Assembly (NCBI RefSeq): GCF_000744435.1
Contig: NZ_JQLX01000013.1
Coordinates: 170,613-234,612, forward strand
DNA from: Hippea jasoniae
GTDB taxonomy: Bacteria > Campylobacterota_A > Desulfurellia > Desulfurellales > Hippeaceae
Length of the DNA: 64,000 nt
Reading direction: 5' to 3'
Position 1 is the first letter of the stretch; every line of letters begins with the position of its first letter. Below, in pieces: positions 43,150 to 52,011 of the stretch. Made by a program: the position numbers and the translations under genes. The notes under the pieces were generated by a model. It searched no databases. It saw nothing but the letters and a program-made list of their open reading frames with translations, and had not been told where the DNA came from.

Positions 43150-44300
43150 TAGCGATTATCGGCGGCAGTATAGCAGCATATGTTGCCTACAAAACAATAA
43201 AAAAAATAGATAGAAAAGCAGAGGTAAAGATCTTTTCAGATGAGTTACAGAAACCATACTCCAAGATGCTCCTACCCTATATGGTAAAAGAAAACATTAA
43301 AAGCGATGCATTCTTTGATATACCAGATAAAGATATAGTTTTGAATACAAAAGTTTTAGCTATCGACTCAAAACAGAGGGTCTTTTTTACCTCCACAAAG
43401 AAAATGTTTTATTTTTCAAAGCTGTTGATTGCAACAGGTGCAACGCCAAAAGTAGTGCATTTTAGCGGTGAATTTGACAAAGAAAAGATTATCACAATAA
43501 GAAAGCTTAAAGATATTGAAGTCATAAGAAATTTAATAAAACTCAATAGGCTTAAGAGTGTTACAATAGTTGGTGGTGGTCTTGTTGGTATTGAGATGGC
43601 AGATGCATTAATCAAACAGGGTGTTGTTGTAAATTTAGTGGTAAGCTCAAACAGGCTCCTTTCTTCAATTCTGTCAAAAACCGCATCAGATTGGCTTGAG
43701 AAACATATTCTTTGCAACATAGGGGGCTTGAAAATTTTTAAAGAAAACGATGTTGAGATTATTGAGGATAAAAATAACAGGCTATTTATAAAGCTAAAAG
43801 ACAACACCGATTTAGAAAGTGATTTAATTATTGTTGCAAAGGGTGTAAAACCCAATACAGAGTTAGTTGACGATGTCATAAAAACAAATGAAGGCATAGT
43901 TGTTGATGATTATTTAATGACAACCGCTGATGGTATTTTTGCAGCAGGCGATGTTGTTGAATCTTACGATTTGGTTGAGCAAAAACCCATTCTGCATGCT
44001 ATATGGCCTGTTGCAATTACTCAGGCAGAAATAGTAGCAAAAAACATTATGGGTAAACATATCAAGTATCAACCAGAAATATCTCGAAATGTGGTGCCTG
44101 TTTTTGGCATAAATATATTCTCAGCAGGCAAGACCACCGATGAATCATTATTGGCTAAAACTTACAGCATTGGCAGCTTTACACAAATGTTTGTCGATAA
44201 TAATAAAATCTGCGGTATTACAACAATTGATACAAATATAGATGTTGCCCATTATTTAAATAAAATTAAATATAATTGGGAGACGGTTTATGAGTATTGA
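43146..44300 (+). CDS. FAD-dependent NAD(P)H oxidoreductase subunit (AorC-like)
   Basis: 384 residues of the pyridine nucleotide-disulfide oxidoreductase fold. An FAD-binding start (IAIIGGSIAAYVAY), LLIATGATPK, the NAD-binding loop VTIVGGGLVGIEMADAL and the second FAD contact GIFAAGDVVES are visible. No redox CxxC or CxxxxC is seen, so it is of the NADH-oxidase/nitrite-reductase-like flavoprotein kind. As the third gene of the set it probably lets the aldehyde oxidoreductase use NAD+ as well as ferredoxin. It overlaps the LysE-family gene by 11 bases. Confidence 0.87.
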   Translation: MIAIIGGSIAAYVAYKTIKKIDRKAEVKIFSDELQKPYSKMLLPYMVKENIKSDAFFDIPDKDIVLNTKVLAIDSKQRVFFTSTKKMFYFSKLLIATGATPKVVHFSGEFDKEKIITIRKLKDIEVIRNLIKLNRLKSVTIVGGGLVGIEMADALIKQGVVVNLVVSSNRLLSSILSKTASDWLEKHILCNIGGLKIFKENDVEIIEDKNNRLFIKLKDNTDLESDLIIVAKGVKPNTELVDDVIKTNEGIVVDDYLMTTADGIFAAGDVVESYDLVEQKPILHAIWPVAITQAEIVAKNIMGKHIKYQPEISRNVVPVFGINIFSAGKTTDESLLAKTYSIGSFTQMFVDNNKICGITTIDTNIDVAHYLNKIKYNWETVYEY

Positions 44301-44892
44301 GTTGTTTTTGATAGGTTTTGTTGCAGCTTTAACTCCGGGGCCTGATATTCTTTTAATTGTCCAGACAACGCTTAATCATACCTTTAAAGAGGGTTTTAAG
44401 GTTTTAGCCGGCGTATTAAGCGGCAATGCCATAGTTATTTCTATTCTGTTTGTTGGTTTTAGCTGGCTTGGAAAAAGCAGTTATTTTCAGTGTGGTATAG
44501 CCATAGTAGGTGGGGTTTATCTTATGTATATAGCTTATGAGATTTTCAAGCACAGAAAAGATGAAATCCATATAAAAAACATAAACGCAAAAACCCATTA
44601 CCTGCGAGGGCTATACATGAATCTATCAAATCCCAAAGCGTTGATATTCTTCAGCGCTATTATTACACCGTTTGTTGATAAACATTCTCTTATTGCAAGC
44701 CTGTTTTCGTTATTCTGCGGTATCATTCTTGCATTTTCAACAGCAATTTTGATTACAGAAATTGCAAGAAAAAACCTCCTTACACCGAAGTTTACACTGT
44801 TTATCAATACATTTTCCTCTATTTTGTTTTTTATTTTTTCCCTTGAGCTGTTTTATTACGGATACACAAAGGCTGTGGAGATTTTTTTATAG
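44290..44892 (+). CDS. LysE/RhtB-family exporter
   Basis: 200 residues with five to six helices. IGFVAALTPGPDILLIVQTTL at the N-terminus and YLRGLYMNLSNPKALIFFSA in the middle are the LysE/RhtB family motifs. Members export amino acids or related metabolites; the substrate is unknown. It starts inside the end of the flavoprotein gene, so it belongs to the same transcript. It overlaps the convergent DUF815 gene by 6 bases. Confidence 0.87.
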   Translation: MSIELFLIGFVAALTPGPDILLIVQTTLNHTFKEGFKVLAGVLSGNAIVISILFVGFSWLGKSSYFQCGIAIVGGVYLMYIAYEIFKHRKDEIHIKNINAKTHYLRGLYMNLSNPKALIFFSAIITPFVDKHSLIASLFSLFCGIILAFSTAILITEIARKNLLTPKFTLFINTFSSILFFIFSLELFYYGYTKAVEIFL

Positions 44893-45612
44893 ATTAAGTA
44901 GCTTTGAGATGGCAAACTGTTTGGCTATACGGCCGTTTCTGGCAGACTTAGAAATTGCATAGCCTTCTGCTTCTTTTTCCCATTCATCATAAAGTCCAAC
45001 GCCGTATTTGATAAGGTAACTTTTTACGATTTTTAGATATGTGTTTTTATCGGGCAGATCAAACCTCACAATCAAACCAAATCTACCAAATAAAGACATC
45101 TGCTCATTAACTTCATCTGTTGAGTATATCGAATCTGTGGTTAAAACCTCATCTTTTATAAGATGTCTTTTGTTTGATGTTGCAACAATCATTATATTTT
45201 CAGGTTTCTCCTCTATACCCCCTTCTATAATGGATTTAAAGTTTCTAAAACTCTCATCGCGATGGTCAAATGATATATCGTCAAAAAACAGGATAAACCT
45301 TCCGTCTCTTTGCAATATTAATTCGTATAGCTCATAGATATAGCCGTAATTTGCATTAAATTGAATGATTTTTAAGTTTCTATCTTTATATTCGTTGACA
45401 AAGGCTTTGATTACCGATGATTTGCCACACCCCCTTGCTCCCCACAAAAGCATATCAAGGTATGGCTTTTTTGCAATAAAGGCCTCTATATTTTTTCTTA
45501 TTAGCTCAATTTGAGTATCTATGCCTATCAGGTCGGTGAGTGTTAAATTTGTGAAGTTGTGAACTTCTTTGAGTTTGCCGTTATAGATAAATGCAAATGC
45601 TTTATCGCTCAT
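44887..45612 (-). CDS. DUF815-family AAA+ ATPase
   Basis: 241 residues. Walker A is GARGCGKSS and Walker B LFFDDISF, followed by the sensor-like IMIVATSNKRHLI. The sequence IGIDTQIELIRKNIEAFIAK before Walker A and the GARG form of the P-loop are typical of the DUF815 family, whose function is not established. It overlaps the LUD-domain gene by 8-11 bases and is last in a three-gene set with gpmA, giving no clear pathway. Confidence 0.83.
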   Translation of the reverse strand: MSDKAFAFIYNGKLKEVHNFTNLTLTDLIGIDTQIELIRKNIEAFIAKKPYLDMLLWGARGCGKSSVIKAFVNEYKDRNLKIIQFNANYGYIYELYELILQRDGRFILFFDDISFDHRDESFRNFKSIIEGGIEEKPENIMIVATSNKRHLIKDEVLTTDSIYSTDEVNEQMSLFGRFGLIVRFDLPDKNTYLKIVKSYLIKYGVGLYDEWEKEAEGYAISKSARNGRIAKQFAISKLLNL

Positions 45613-46009
45613 CGTCGATTATTATGTAATAAAGTTTTTCTGCCCCGTGAACGCCACTAACCAGATTCTTTTCAATATCCGCTGTTTTGCTCTCTGCAGC
45701 CAGAAAAATTAGATATTTTCTATCTTGAAACGGCTTATACGCCTCAAACTTATTAGGTTTTATAGAGTTTTTATTAATCAAAACATACAGATCTTTAACA
45801 TCTACAACAGTTTCAAGCCACTTTTTTTGTGATGCATCAACAATTACGCTGCCATCGTCTGCGCAACCAGCTAAAGCCTTCACAACGGCAATATCGTCTT
45901 TTTTAAAATAATTCTCATCGCTGTAGCCAAACTTTTCTAATTCTTTTTTTGATAAAATATCAACGCCGTTGAGTTTTGCATTTTCTTTAAACTGCTCAAC
46001 ACTATTCAT
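45602..46009 (-). CDS. Short LUD-domain (LutC-like) protein
   Basis: 135 residues. The C-terminal segment ADIEKNLVSGVHGAEKLYYI resembles the GVHGP region of LUD (LutC, DUF162) proteins, and the middle has IVDASQKKWLETVVDVKDLY. LutC takes part in lactate oxidation, but this protein is clearly shorter than LutC (about 200 or more residues) and no LutA or LutB is nearby. The start is ambiguous: ATG codons at 46012 and 46009 follow AGGA; the latter has the better gap. Its 5' end overlaps gpmA by 8 bases. Confidence 0.65.
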   Translation of the reverse strand: MNSVEQFKENAKLNGVDILSKKELEKFGYSDENYFKKDDIAVVKALAGCADDGSVIVDASQKKWLETVVDVKDLYVLINKNSIKPNKFEAYKPFQDRKYLIFLAAESKTADIEKNLVSGVHGAEKLYYIIIDDER

Positions 46010-46679
46010 CATCAATTCCTTTTTTTAGAAACAGGCCATTTTCATACTCATATATCAGCGGTTTTCCTGTCGGTATTTCGAATTTTGGAATGTCATTGTC
46101 TGAGATATTTTCTATAAATTTTACAACCGCCCTTAAGCTGTTGCCGTGTGCCACAATCAAAACATTTTTACCCGTCTTTAAGTCGGAAATAACTGTATCT
46201 TTAAAAAATGGTATCGTTCTTTCATAGTTATCCTTTAATGATTCTCCTTTTGGTGGGTTTATATCGTAGCTTCTTCTCCATTTATGCACTACATCTGCAC
46301 CGTATTTGTCAGCAGTTTCCTGTTTATTTAAACCCTGAAGCTGACCGTAGTATCTTTCATTCAACGCCTCAACCTCATAAACGGGAAGCTGATTAATCGT
46401 ATCTGGCATATTAGCCCACTCTTTCATCTTGCCTGTATCGTGTTTTACAATGGGGATCTTTGGACATTCACTTTTTGATAGTGCAATCATGGCTGTTTCA
46501 ATAGCTCTTATCAAAACAGAGGTATACACAACATCAAAGCATAAATCTTTTAGTTTTTCACCAGCTTCAAGCGCCTCGTTGATTCCCTCCAAAGCAAGCG
46601 GCACATCAACCCATCCTGTAAATAGATTAAGCTTATTCCACATCGATTTACCATGCCTTAATAGAACAAGCCTTGCCAT
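46002..46679 (-). CDS. gpmA: 2,3-bisphosphoglycerate-dependent phosphoglycerate mutase
   Basis: 225 residues. LVLLRHGKSMWNKLNLFTGW carries the catalytic histidine H9 and the RHG motif; EALNERYYGQLQGLNK and VAHGNSLRAVVKF supply the remaining active-site residues of dPGM. It interconverts 2- and 3-phosphoglycerate in glycolysis and gluconeogenesis. It is the first gene of the gpmA, LUD, DUF815 set and lies 31 bases from the tRNA-Thr gene on the same strand, so the tRNA and gpmA may share a promoter. Confidence 0.94.
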   Translation of the reverse strand: MARLVLLRHGKSMWNKLNLFTGWVDVPLALEGINEALEAGEKLKDLCFDVVYTSVLIRAIETAMIALSKSECPKIPIVKHDTGKMKEWANMPDTINQLPVYEVEALNERYYGQLQGLNKQETADKYGADVVHKWRRSYDINPPKGESLKDNYERTIPFFKDTVISDLKTGKNVLIVAHGNSLRAVVKFIENISDNDIPKFEIPTGKPLIYEYENGLFLKKGIDDE

Positions 46680-46710
46680 TTTATCTCTCCTTCTGTTAAA
46701 AGTAAGAAAA

Positions 46711-46786
46711 TGGAGCCAGCGATAGGATTCGAACCTACGACCTGCTGATTACGAATCAGCTGCTCTACCCCTGAGCTACGCTGGCT
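46711..46786 (-). tRNA. tRNA-Thr, anticodon CGT
   Basis: 76 bases on the minus strand including an encoded CCA. The acceptor stem AGCCAGC / GCTGGCT is complete. The anticodon stem CTGAT/ATCAG encloses loop TCGTA, giving CGT. The T loop reads GGTTCGAATCC. Confidence 0.96.
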
Positions 46787-46794
46787 TGCAGCAT

Positions 46795-46823
46795 AATATT
46801 AAATAATTGAACTCTGTTGTCAA
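46795..46823 (-). promoter_or_regulatory. Promoter of tRNA-Thr (and possibly gpmA)
   Basis: On the minus strand, TTGACA (46823-46818), 17-base spacer, AATATT (46800-46795). The start would be within a few bases of the tRNA 5' end. Confidence 0.5.
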
Positions 46824-46875
46824 GCTACAATATTGTAATTTTTGAGATTTTGTGTTTTAATTGAAAAGGTCGGGC

Positions 46876-46904
46876 TTGAAAAAAACAGTGTAATGTTGTA
46901 TAAG
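46876..46904 (+). promoter_or_regulatory. Sigma-70 type promoter for the CBS protein-hppA operon
   Basis: TTGAAA (46876-46881), 17-base spacer, TATAAG (46899-46904), 24 bases before the ATG at 46928, which is preceded by GGAGGG. Confidence 0.6.
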
Positions 46905-46927
46905 TTGCTCACTTTTGGAGGGTAAAG

Positions 46928-48232
46928 ATGAGAGGAATTAAGAATGTTTTTGTTGTAGGAAGAATAAATCCCGATTTAGACAGCGTTGCTTCTACAATTG
47001 CTTTAGCTGAATTAAAGAATACCATAGATAAAGAAAACACCTATATTGCCGCTGTTTGTGGGGGAGTGGATGAGCCTACTCAAAAGTTTTTAGGTCATTT
47101 TAATATACCTTTTCCTAAATATATGAAGGATTTGAGGTTGCGTGTTGAAGATGTAATGACCTCCTCAAATGTGGTTACAGTTAATAAAGACGATTCTGTA
47201 ACAGAGATATTTAAATTGATGCTAAAAGAAGACCTGATGGTTGTACCTGTAGTTGAAAATAATGGAAGTTTTGTGGGTTATTTTGGCATGATCGATATAG
47301 CAAGAAAATCTATCTCATCAGTAATGCCTGATATTTTTAGAAAAATTAAGACAAGTGTTAAAATTATCAAAAATGCTGTGGATGGAGAAACCATTGTTCC
47401 CTGCCAAAAAGAGGAAGAAACATTTATAGCTACCCTGATTATGGGAGTTATGGATGAGGAGGGGCTGTTAAATGTAATTGAGCGCATAGAGCCAGAAAAT
47501 GCCGTAATGGTTGTTGGAAACAGGAAGGATCTCCAAAAAGCAGCGATAGATGTAGGTATTAGATGCCTTGTTTTGTCTCACGGATACAGGCCTGATGATG
47601 AGCTTATTAAGAAAGCAGAAGAAAACTGCGTATCTGTTATTGTATCTGAATATGATGCATTTGCAACGGTGGGTTTGATTGAGTGGAGTACGCCTGTTGA
47701 GAGTATATGTGAGAAAAGCACTATCACAGTAAAACCAACAGATCTTGTAAATGATATAAAGGAAAAGGTCTATAAGTCAAGCAACAGGGCATTAGCTGTT
47801 ACTGACAATCAAAACAGAGTAAAAGGCATTATTACAAGAACAGATATTATAAAATTTAATAAACGCAATGTTATTTTAGTTGATCATTCAAGTACAGCAA
47901 ATGCCCCTGAGGGAATTTTTGAGTGTAATGTGCTTGAAATAATAGACCACCACAGGTTAGGTGATATTCAAACGGGATTTAAAACAAGATATAGAATAGA
48001 ACCGTGGGGTGCAACGGCATCTATAATAGCAGATGAATTCAGGATTTCTGGAACAAAACCATCAAAAACGGCCATGCTTTTACTTCTGGGTGGCATTTTA
48101 GAGAATACAAACTTCTTAAACGATGAAAAAACAACTGAACACGATATAGATGCAGCAAAATGGTTATGCTCTGTGTGGGATGTTGAATTTAACGACATGG
48201 TTGAGGATATTAAAAACGCTATAAATTCTTAA
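46928..48232 (+). CDS. CBS/DRTGG-domain family II pyrophosphatase homologue, probably catalytically inactive
   Basis: 434 residues with the layout of CBS-type family II pyrophosphatases: a split DHH domain (1-70 and 312-415) with CBS, DRTGG and CBS inserted (about 72-310). Active-site residues are partly lost. The GHxNPDxD motif reads GRINPDLD (His replaced by R12), and the late metal Asp of the S-D-T motif is N393 in ENT. D16, D18, D319, H341 and H342 remain. The whole C-terminal DHHA2 substrate-binding domain (about 110 residues) is missing, since family members are about 545 long. It therefore looks like a nucleotide-sensing regulatory protein. hppA starts 18 bases downstream on the same transcript. 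Confidence 0.85.
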   Translation: MRGIKNVFVVGRINPDLDSVASTIALAELKNTIDKENTYIAAVCGGVDEPTQKFLGHFNIPFPKYMKDLRLRVEDVMTSSNVVTVNKDDSVTEIFKLMLKEDLMVVPVVENNGSFVGYFGMIDIARKSISSVMPDIFRKIKTSVKIIKNAVDGETIVPCQKEEETFIATLIMGVMDEEGLLNVIERIEPENAVMVVGNRKDLQKAAIDVGIRCLVLSHGYRPDDELIKKAEENCVSVIVSEYDAFATVGLIEWSTPVESICEKSTITVKPTDLVNDIKEKVYKSSNRALAVTDNQNRVKGIITRTDIIKFNKRNVILVDHSSTANAPEGIFECNVLEIIDHHRLGDIQTGFKTRYRIEPWGATASIIADEFRISGTKPSKTAMLLLLGGILENTNFLNDEKTTEHDIDAAKWLCSVWDVEFNDMVEDIKNAINS

Positions 48233-48250
48233 AGGGTAGGAGGTTTTCCC

Positions 48251-50317
48251 ATGATCAATCCAACCACAGCTTTGTATCTAACATTTCTTGCTTCCTTTCT
48301 GTCGATTGGATATGCCTTATTTACCGCTTACTATGTGCTTTCTCAGGATGATGGCAACGACAGAATGAAGGAGATTGCTAAAGCAATTCAGGAGGGTGCA
48401 GCGGCTTTTCTTGCAAGGGAATACAAAAGTATTGCAATCGTTGCTGTAATTATTTTTGCCATCCTGTGGGCTTTGGGTGCAAAAAGTGAGCATTTTGGAT
48501 TTCTCACAGCTATAGGCTATCTTACAGGTGCGATTTTGAGCGGTCTTGCCGGTTTTATCGGTATGTTTGTGGCTGTAAGAACTAATGTTAAAACAGCCCA
48601 GATGGCAAAAAACGGTCTTGCCAGGGCGTTAAATCTGGCCTTTAAAGGTGGCTCTGTTACAGGCTTTCTGGTGACAGGTTTTGGCCTTTTGGCTATTGCA
48701 GGATTTTACTATGTTGCTGTGTATCTATTTAAGCAGCCTGTTGAGCATACAATTAAAGCATTGATAGGCCTTGCATTTGGTACAAGTTTGATCAGTGTTT
48801 TTGCAAGGCTTGGCGGTGGAATTTATACAAAAGCAGCCGATGTTGGCGCTGATCTTGTGGGTAAAGTGGAGGCAGGAATTCCAGAGGATGACCCCAGAAA
48901 CCCGGCAGTTATAGCAGACAATGTTGGTGATAATGTTGGCGATTGTGCTGGAATGGCTGCAGATGTTTTTGAGACATTTACCGTGACAACCGTTGCGGCA
49001 ATGGTTTTAGGTCATACTCTGTTTGATAAACCCGGTGTAGTTGGTATAGCTGCAATGTTCCCGCTGCTTATTGGTGCTATAGCTTCTGTTAGTGCAATTA
49101 TCGGAACTTTTTTTGTTAAACTACCAAAATCAAACAACATTATGGGTGCTTTCTACAAAGGAATGCTTGCAACAGCGATTATTGCACTTGTGGTTATATA
49201 TTTTGCGGCTCAAAAGTTCTTTGCAGGCGGCATAGCCTACTCCTGGGGCACAGTGACACCCACAAACATATTCATATCTGCCTTAATCGGAATGGCTATT
49301 ACTGCACTTTTGATGTTTATAACAGAATATTACACCTCTTATGAGTACAATCCTGTAAAATCGATTGCAAAGGCTTCTGTAACAGGTCATGCAACAAACA
49401 TAATTCAGGGTATGGCTGTAATGCTTAAGGCTCCCGCTCTACCAGCCATAGTGATCGCTTTGGGTATGTTTTTCTCATACAAATTAGCCGGCCTTTACGG
49501 TATTGCAATTGCAGCGGCTGCCATGCTTTCACTAACAGGTATGGTAATATCCATCGACTCATACGGTCCAATAACAGACAACGCTGGCGGAATTGCAGAG
49601 ATGGCTGAACTTGATGAAACGGTTAGAGCTGTAACAGATCCACTCGATGCTGTGGGTAACACAACAAAAGCTGTTACAAAGGGATTTGCTATAGGTTCTG
49701 CTGCTTTGGCTGCCCTTGTGCTGTTTGCAGAATACACCCGTTCAATAGGTGCAGGCACATCTTCATTTGATTTGAGCAATCCGCTTGTACTGGTTGGATT
49801 GCTACTGGGTGGTTTGCTGCCGTTCTACTTCGGCGCAATGAGTATGGAGGCTGTTGGTGTTGCTGGTGGAATGATGGTGGAAGAGGTTAGAAGACAGTTT
49901 AAAACGATCAAGGGTATTTTAGAGGGTAAAGCCAAACCCGATTATGCTGCATGCGTTGATATTGTTACAAAAGAATCCTTAAAGAAGATGATAGCGCCAG
50001 GATTAATACCTGTACTGGGTCCAATAATCGTATATATCCTGTTTGGCAAGATTGCACTTGGCGCTTTGTCTATGGGTGCGATTATTACAGGGTTCTTCCT
50101 TGCAGTTTCAATGACAAGTGGCGGTGGTGCATGGGATAATGCTAAAAAATACATAGAAGATGGTAATTTTGGCGGAAAAGGAAGTGAGGCTCATAAGGCA
50201 GCTGTCACAGGTGATACAGTTGGAGATCCTCTGAAGGATACAGCAGGTCCTGCCATCAACCCGATGATTAAAATCATAAATATCATTGCTATCTTGATTG
50301 TTTTGACAAACTTTTAA
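48251..50317 (+). CDS. hppA: Membrane-bound proton-pumping pyrophosphatase
   Basis: 688 residues with about 16 helices. [20 protein letters not shown] is the substrate-binding loop, followed by [27 protein letters not shown] and [20 protein letters not shown] are the other conserved acidic loops. The position that separates potassium-dependent from independent enzymes reads GNTTK, with Lys, indicating a potassium-independent type, which are H+ pumps. It uses pyrophosphate from biosynthesis to build a proton gradient. AGGAGG precedes the ATG. It is co-transcribed with the pseudo-pyrophosphatase upstream. Confidence 0.96.
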   Translation: MINPTTALYLTFLASFLSIGYALFTAYYVLSQDDGNDRMKEIAKAIQEGAAAFLAREYKSIAIVAVIIFAILWALGAKSEHFGFLTAIGYLTGAILSGLAGFIGMFVAVRTNVKTAQMAKNGLARALNLAFKGGSVTGFLVTGFGLLAIAGFYYVAVYLFKQPVEHTIKALIGLAFGTSLISVFARLGGGIYTKAADVGADLVGKVEAGIPEDDPRNPAVIADNVGDNVGDCAGMAADVFETFTVTTVAAMVLGHTLFDKPGVVGIAAMFPLLIGAIASVSAIIGTFFVKLPKSNNIMGAFYKGMLATAIIALVVIYFAAQKFFAGGIAYSWGTVTPTNIFISALIGMAITALLMFITEYYTSYEYNPVKSIAKASVTGHATNIIQGMAVMLKAPALPAIVIALGMFFSYKLAGLYGIAIAAAAMLSLTGMVISIDSYGPITDNAGGIAEMAELDETVRAVTDPLDAVGNTTKAVTKGFAIGSAALAALVLFAEYTRSIGAGTSSFDLSNPLVLVGLLLGGLLPFYFGAMSMEAVGVAGGMMVEEVRRQFKTIKGILEGKAKPDYAACVDIVTKESLKKMIAPGLIPVLGPIIVYILFGKIALGALSMGAIITGFFLAVSMTSGGGAWDNAKKYIEDGNFGGKGSEAHKAAVTGDTVGDPLKDTAGPAINPMIKIINIIAILIVLTNF

Positions 50318-50324
50318 AAAGAGA

Positions 50325-50345
50325 GGGGGCTATAGCCCCCGTTTT
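50325..50345 (+). terminator. Terminator after hppA
   Basis: GGGGGC-TATA-GCCCCC perfect hairpin (50325-50340) followed by GTTTT, seven bases after the hppA stop. Confidence 0.75.
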
Positions 50346-50378
50346 GCTAAGAATCCCAACAAGGGGTTTTTAGCAAAA
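50342..50378 (+). promoter_or_regulatory. Long hairpin in the purC leader
   Basis: Arms 50342-50357 and 50363-50378 pair over 16 positions (14 Watson-Crick, two G-U) around the loop AACAA. The outer parts are TTTTGCTAA and TTAGCAAAA. It lies directly after the hppA terminator and ends eight bases before the purC ribosome-binding site. No T run follows, so it is not a typical terminator; it may be an operator or a leader RNA structure controlling purC. Confidence 0.6.
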
Positions 50379-50397
50379 TAAATCAGGGAGGATAGTG

Positions 50398-51108
50398 ATG
50401 GAAGAAACAAATCTTCTGTATGAGGGTAAGGCAAAAAAAGTTTATGAAACTGAAGATCCAGACCTGCTCATTATTTATTTTAAGGATGATGCTACGGCTT
50501 TCAATGGAAAAAAACATGCTATAATAGATGAAAAGGGCGCACTGAATAAAACCATTACGGTCAAAGCATTTAACTGGATGAATGAATGCGGTATTCCAAA
50601 CCATTTTGTTGAAGAAAACTCAGGTAGAGAGATAGTGGTTAAACGCTTAAAAATGGTGCCTGTTGAGGTGGTAGTTAGAAATGTTATTGCAGGTTCTTTA
50701 GCAAAAAGGCTTGGTTTAAAAGTGGGTGAAAAACTCCCAGAACCCTTAATTGAGTTTTATCTAAAAAGCGATGAGCTTGACGATCCTATGATCACAGAGC
50801 AACATATAAAGGTTTTTGGCTGGGCAGATGAAAAAACCATAGAAAAAATGAAAGAGTTGGCCTTAAAGGTTAATGATTGTTTGAAAGAAAGATTTGATAG
50901 AGCGGGTATTGAGCTTGTTGATTTTAAGCTTGAGTTTGGTTTTGACCCAGATGGCAATCTTATTGTTGGAGATGAGTTTACACCTGATGGGGCAAGGCTG
51001 TGGGATAAAGAAACTAAAGAGGTTCTGGATAAAGATAGATTCAGAAAAGACCTTGGTGATTTAATAGAAGGTTATGAAAAAATCCTTATGAAAATTTCGA
51101 GGATATAG
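50398..51108 (+). CDS. purC: Phosphoribosylaminoimidazole-succinocarboxamide synthase
   Basis: About 236 residues. LLYEGKAKKVYETEDPDLL at the start, VVRNVIAGSLAKRLGL and LVDFKLEFG, then VGDEFTPDGARLWD are SAICAR synthase motifs. It condenses CAIR with aspartate in purine synthesis. The ATG at 50398 is chosen over the GTG at 50395 because GGGAGG then lies 6 bases upstream. purS begins 1 base after its stop. Confidence 0.96.
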   Translation: MEETNLLYEGKAKKVYETEDPDLLIIYFKDDATAFNGKKHAIIDEKGALNKTITVKAFNWMNECGIPNHFVEENSGREIVVKRLKMVPVEVVVRNVIAGSLAKRLGLKVGEKLPEPLIEFYLKSDELDDPMITEQHIKVFGWADEKTIEKMKELALKVNDCLKERFDRAGIELVDFKLEFGFDPDGNLIVGDEFTPDGARLWDKETKEVLDKDRFRKDLGDLIEGYEKILMKISRI

Positions 51109-51109
51109 C

Positions 51110-51337
51110 ATGAAATATGTGGTGATTGTAAAACCCAAAAAAGGCATCTTAGACCCTCAGGGAAAGGCTATTAAAAAGGTTTCGGAAAACTATACGGGCA
51201 AAAAGATAGAGGATATAAGAGTGGGCAAATACTTTGAAATAACACTTAATGAGCCAGATGATGAGTTGATAGAAACAGTTGCAAAAAATATCCTTTCAAA
51301 TGAAGTTATAGAGGATTATGAGGTTATAAAGAAGTGA
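51110..51337 (+). CDS. purS: Phosphoribosylformylglycinamidine synthase, PurS subunit
   Basis: 75 residues, usual PurS length. VVIVKPKKGILDPQGKAI and RVGKYFEITL are the family pattern. PurS bridges PurL and PurQ in the three-part FGAM synthase; the matching small PurL is encoded at 12862-15063. The stop overlaps the GTG start of purQ. Confidence 0.95.
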   Translation: MKYVVIVKPKKGILDPQGKAIKKVSENYTGKKIEDIRVGKYFEITLNEPDDELIETVAKNILSNEVIEDYEVIKK

Positions 51338-52002
51338 AGGTAGCCATCGTCAGGTTTCTTGGAACAAACTGTGATTTTGATTGTAAATACGCATGTGATA
51401 CATTAGGTATTAAAAGCGAGTTTGTCTTTTATACGCAAATAGATTTAAACGGTTTTGATACTGTTATCCTGCCTGGCGGATTTTCATACGGAGATTATCT
51501 AAGAAGTGGTGCACTGGCAAAATTTTCACCAGTGATGGACAGTGTTAGAGAGCTTGCAAAAAAAGGCTATCCTGTTATTGGTATCTGCAACGGCTTTCAG
51601 ATTTTAATAGAAAGTGGTCTACTAAAAGGTGCTCTACTTAAAAATAAAACCTTAAGGTTTATTCATAAGGATGTGTATTTAAAGGTTGAAAAAAGCAGGT
51701 GTTATTTTACAAAAAATATCAAGTCAGAAAGTGTATTAAAGATGCCTATAGCGCATGCAGAGGGCAATTATTTCTGTAGCGATGACTACCTTAAATATCT
51801 TCTTGATAACGATATGATTGTATTAAGATATGCTTCAAAAAATGGTCATATAAATGATACATACAACCCCAACGGGTCAGTTTACAACATTGCAGGCATT
51901 TGCAATGAAAACGGCAATGTGTTTGGTTTGATGCCACACCCAGAAAGGGTTGTGGGCGATCTGGGTAGAGATGGAGAAATCATTTTTAAACACCTGCTTT
52001 AG
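51334..52002 (+). CDS. purQ: Phosphoribosylformylglycinamidine synthase, glutaminase subunit PurQ
   Basis: 222 residues of the class I glutamine amidotransferase fold. VAIVRFLGTNCDFDCKYA at the start, LPGGFSYGDYLRSGALA, the nucleophile cysteine in GICNGFQIL, and GLMPHPER with the catalytic histidine are visible. It supplies ammonia from glutamine to PurL. The start is GTG at 51334 (GTGA overlap with purS). hemL follows after 9 bases. Confidence 0.96.
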   Translation: MKVAIVRFLGTNCDFDCKYACDTLGIKSEFVFYTQIDLNGFDTVILPGGFSYGDYLRSGALAKFSPVMDSVRELAKKGYPVIGICNGFQILIESGLLKGALLKNKTLRFIHKDVYLKVEKSRCYFTKNIKSESVLKMPIAHAEGNYFCSDDYLKYLLDNDMIVLRYASKNGHINDTYNPNGSVYNIAGICNENGNVFGLMPHPERVVGDLGRDGEIIFKHLL

Positions 52003-52011
52003 GAGGCAGTT

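Noticed and set aside
45602..46009. LutC of a lactate-utilisation operon
   Set aside because: The protein is too short, and no LutA or LutB genes are nearby; only a LUD-like C-terminal segment is supported.
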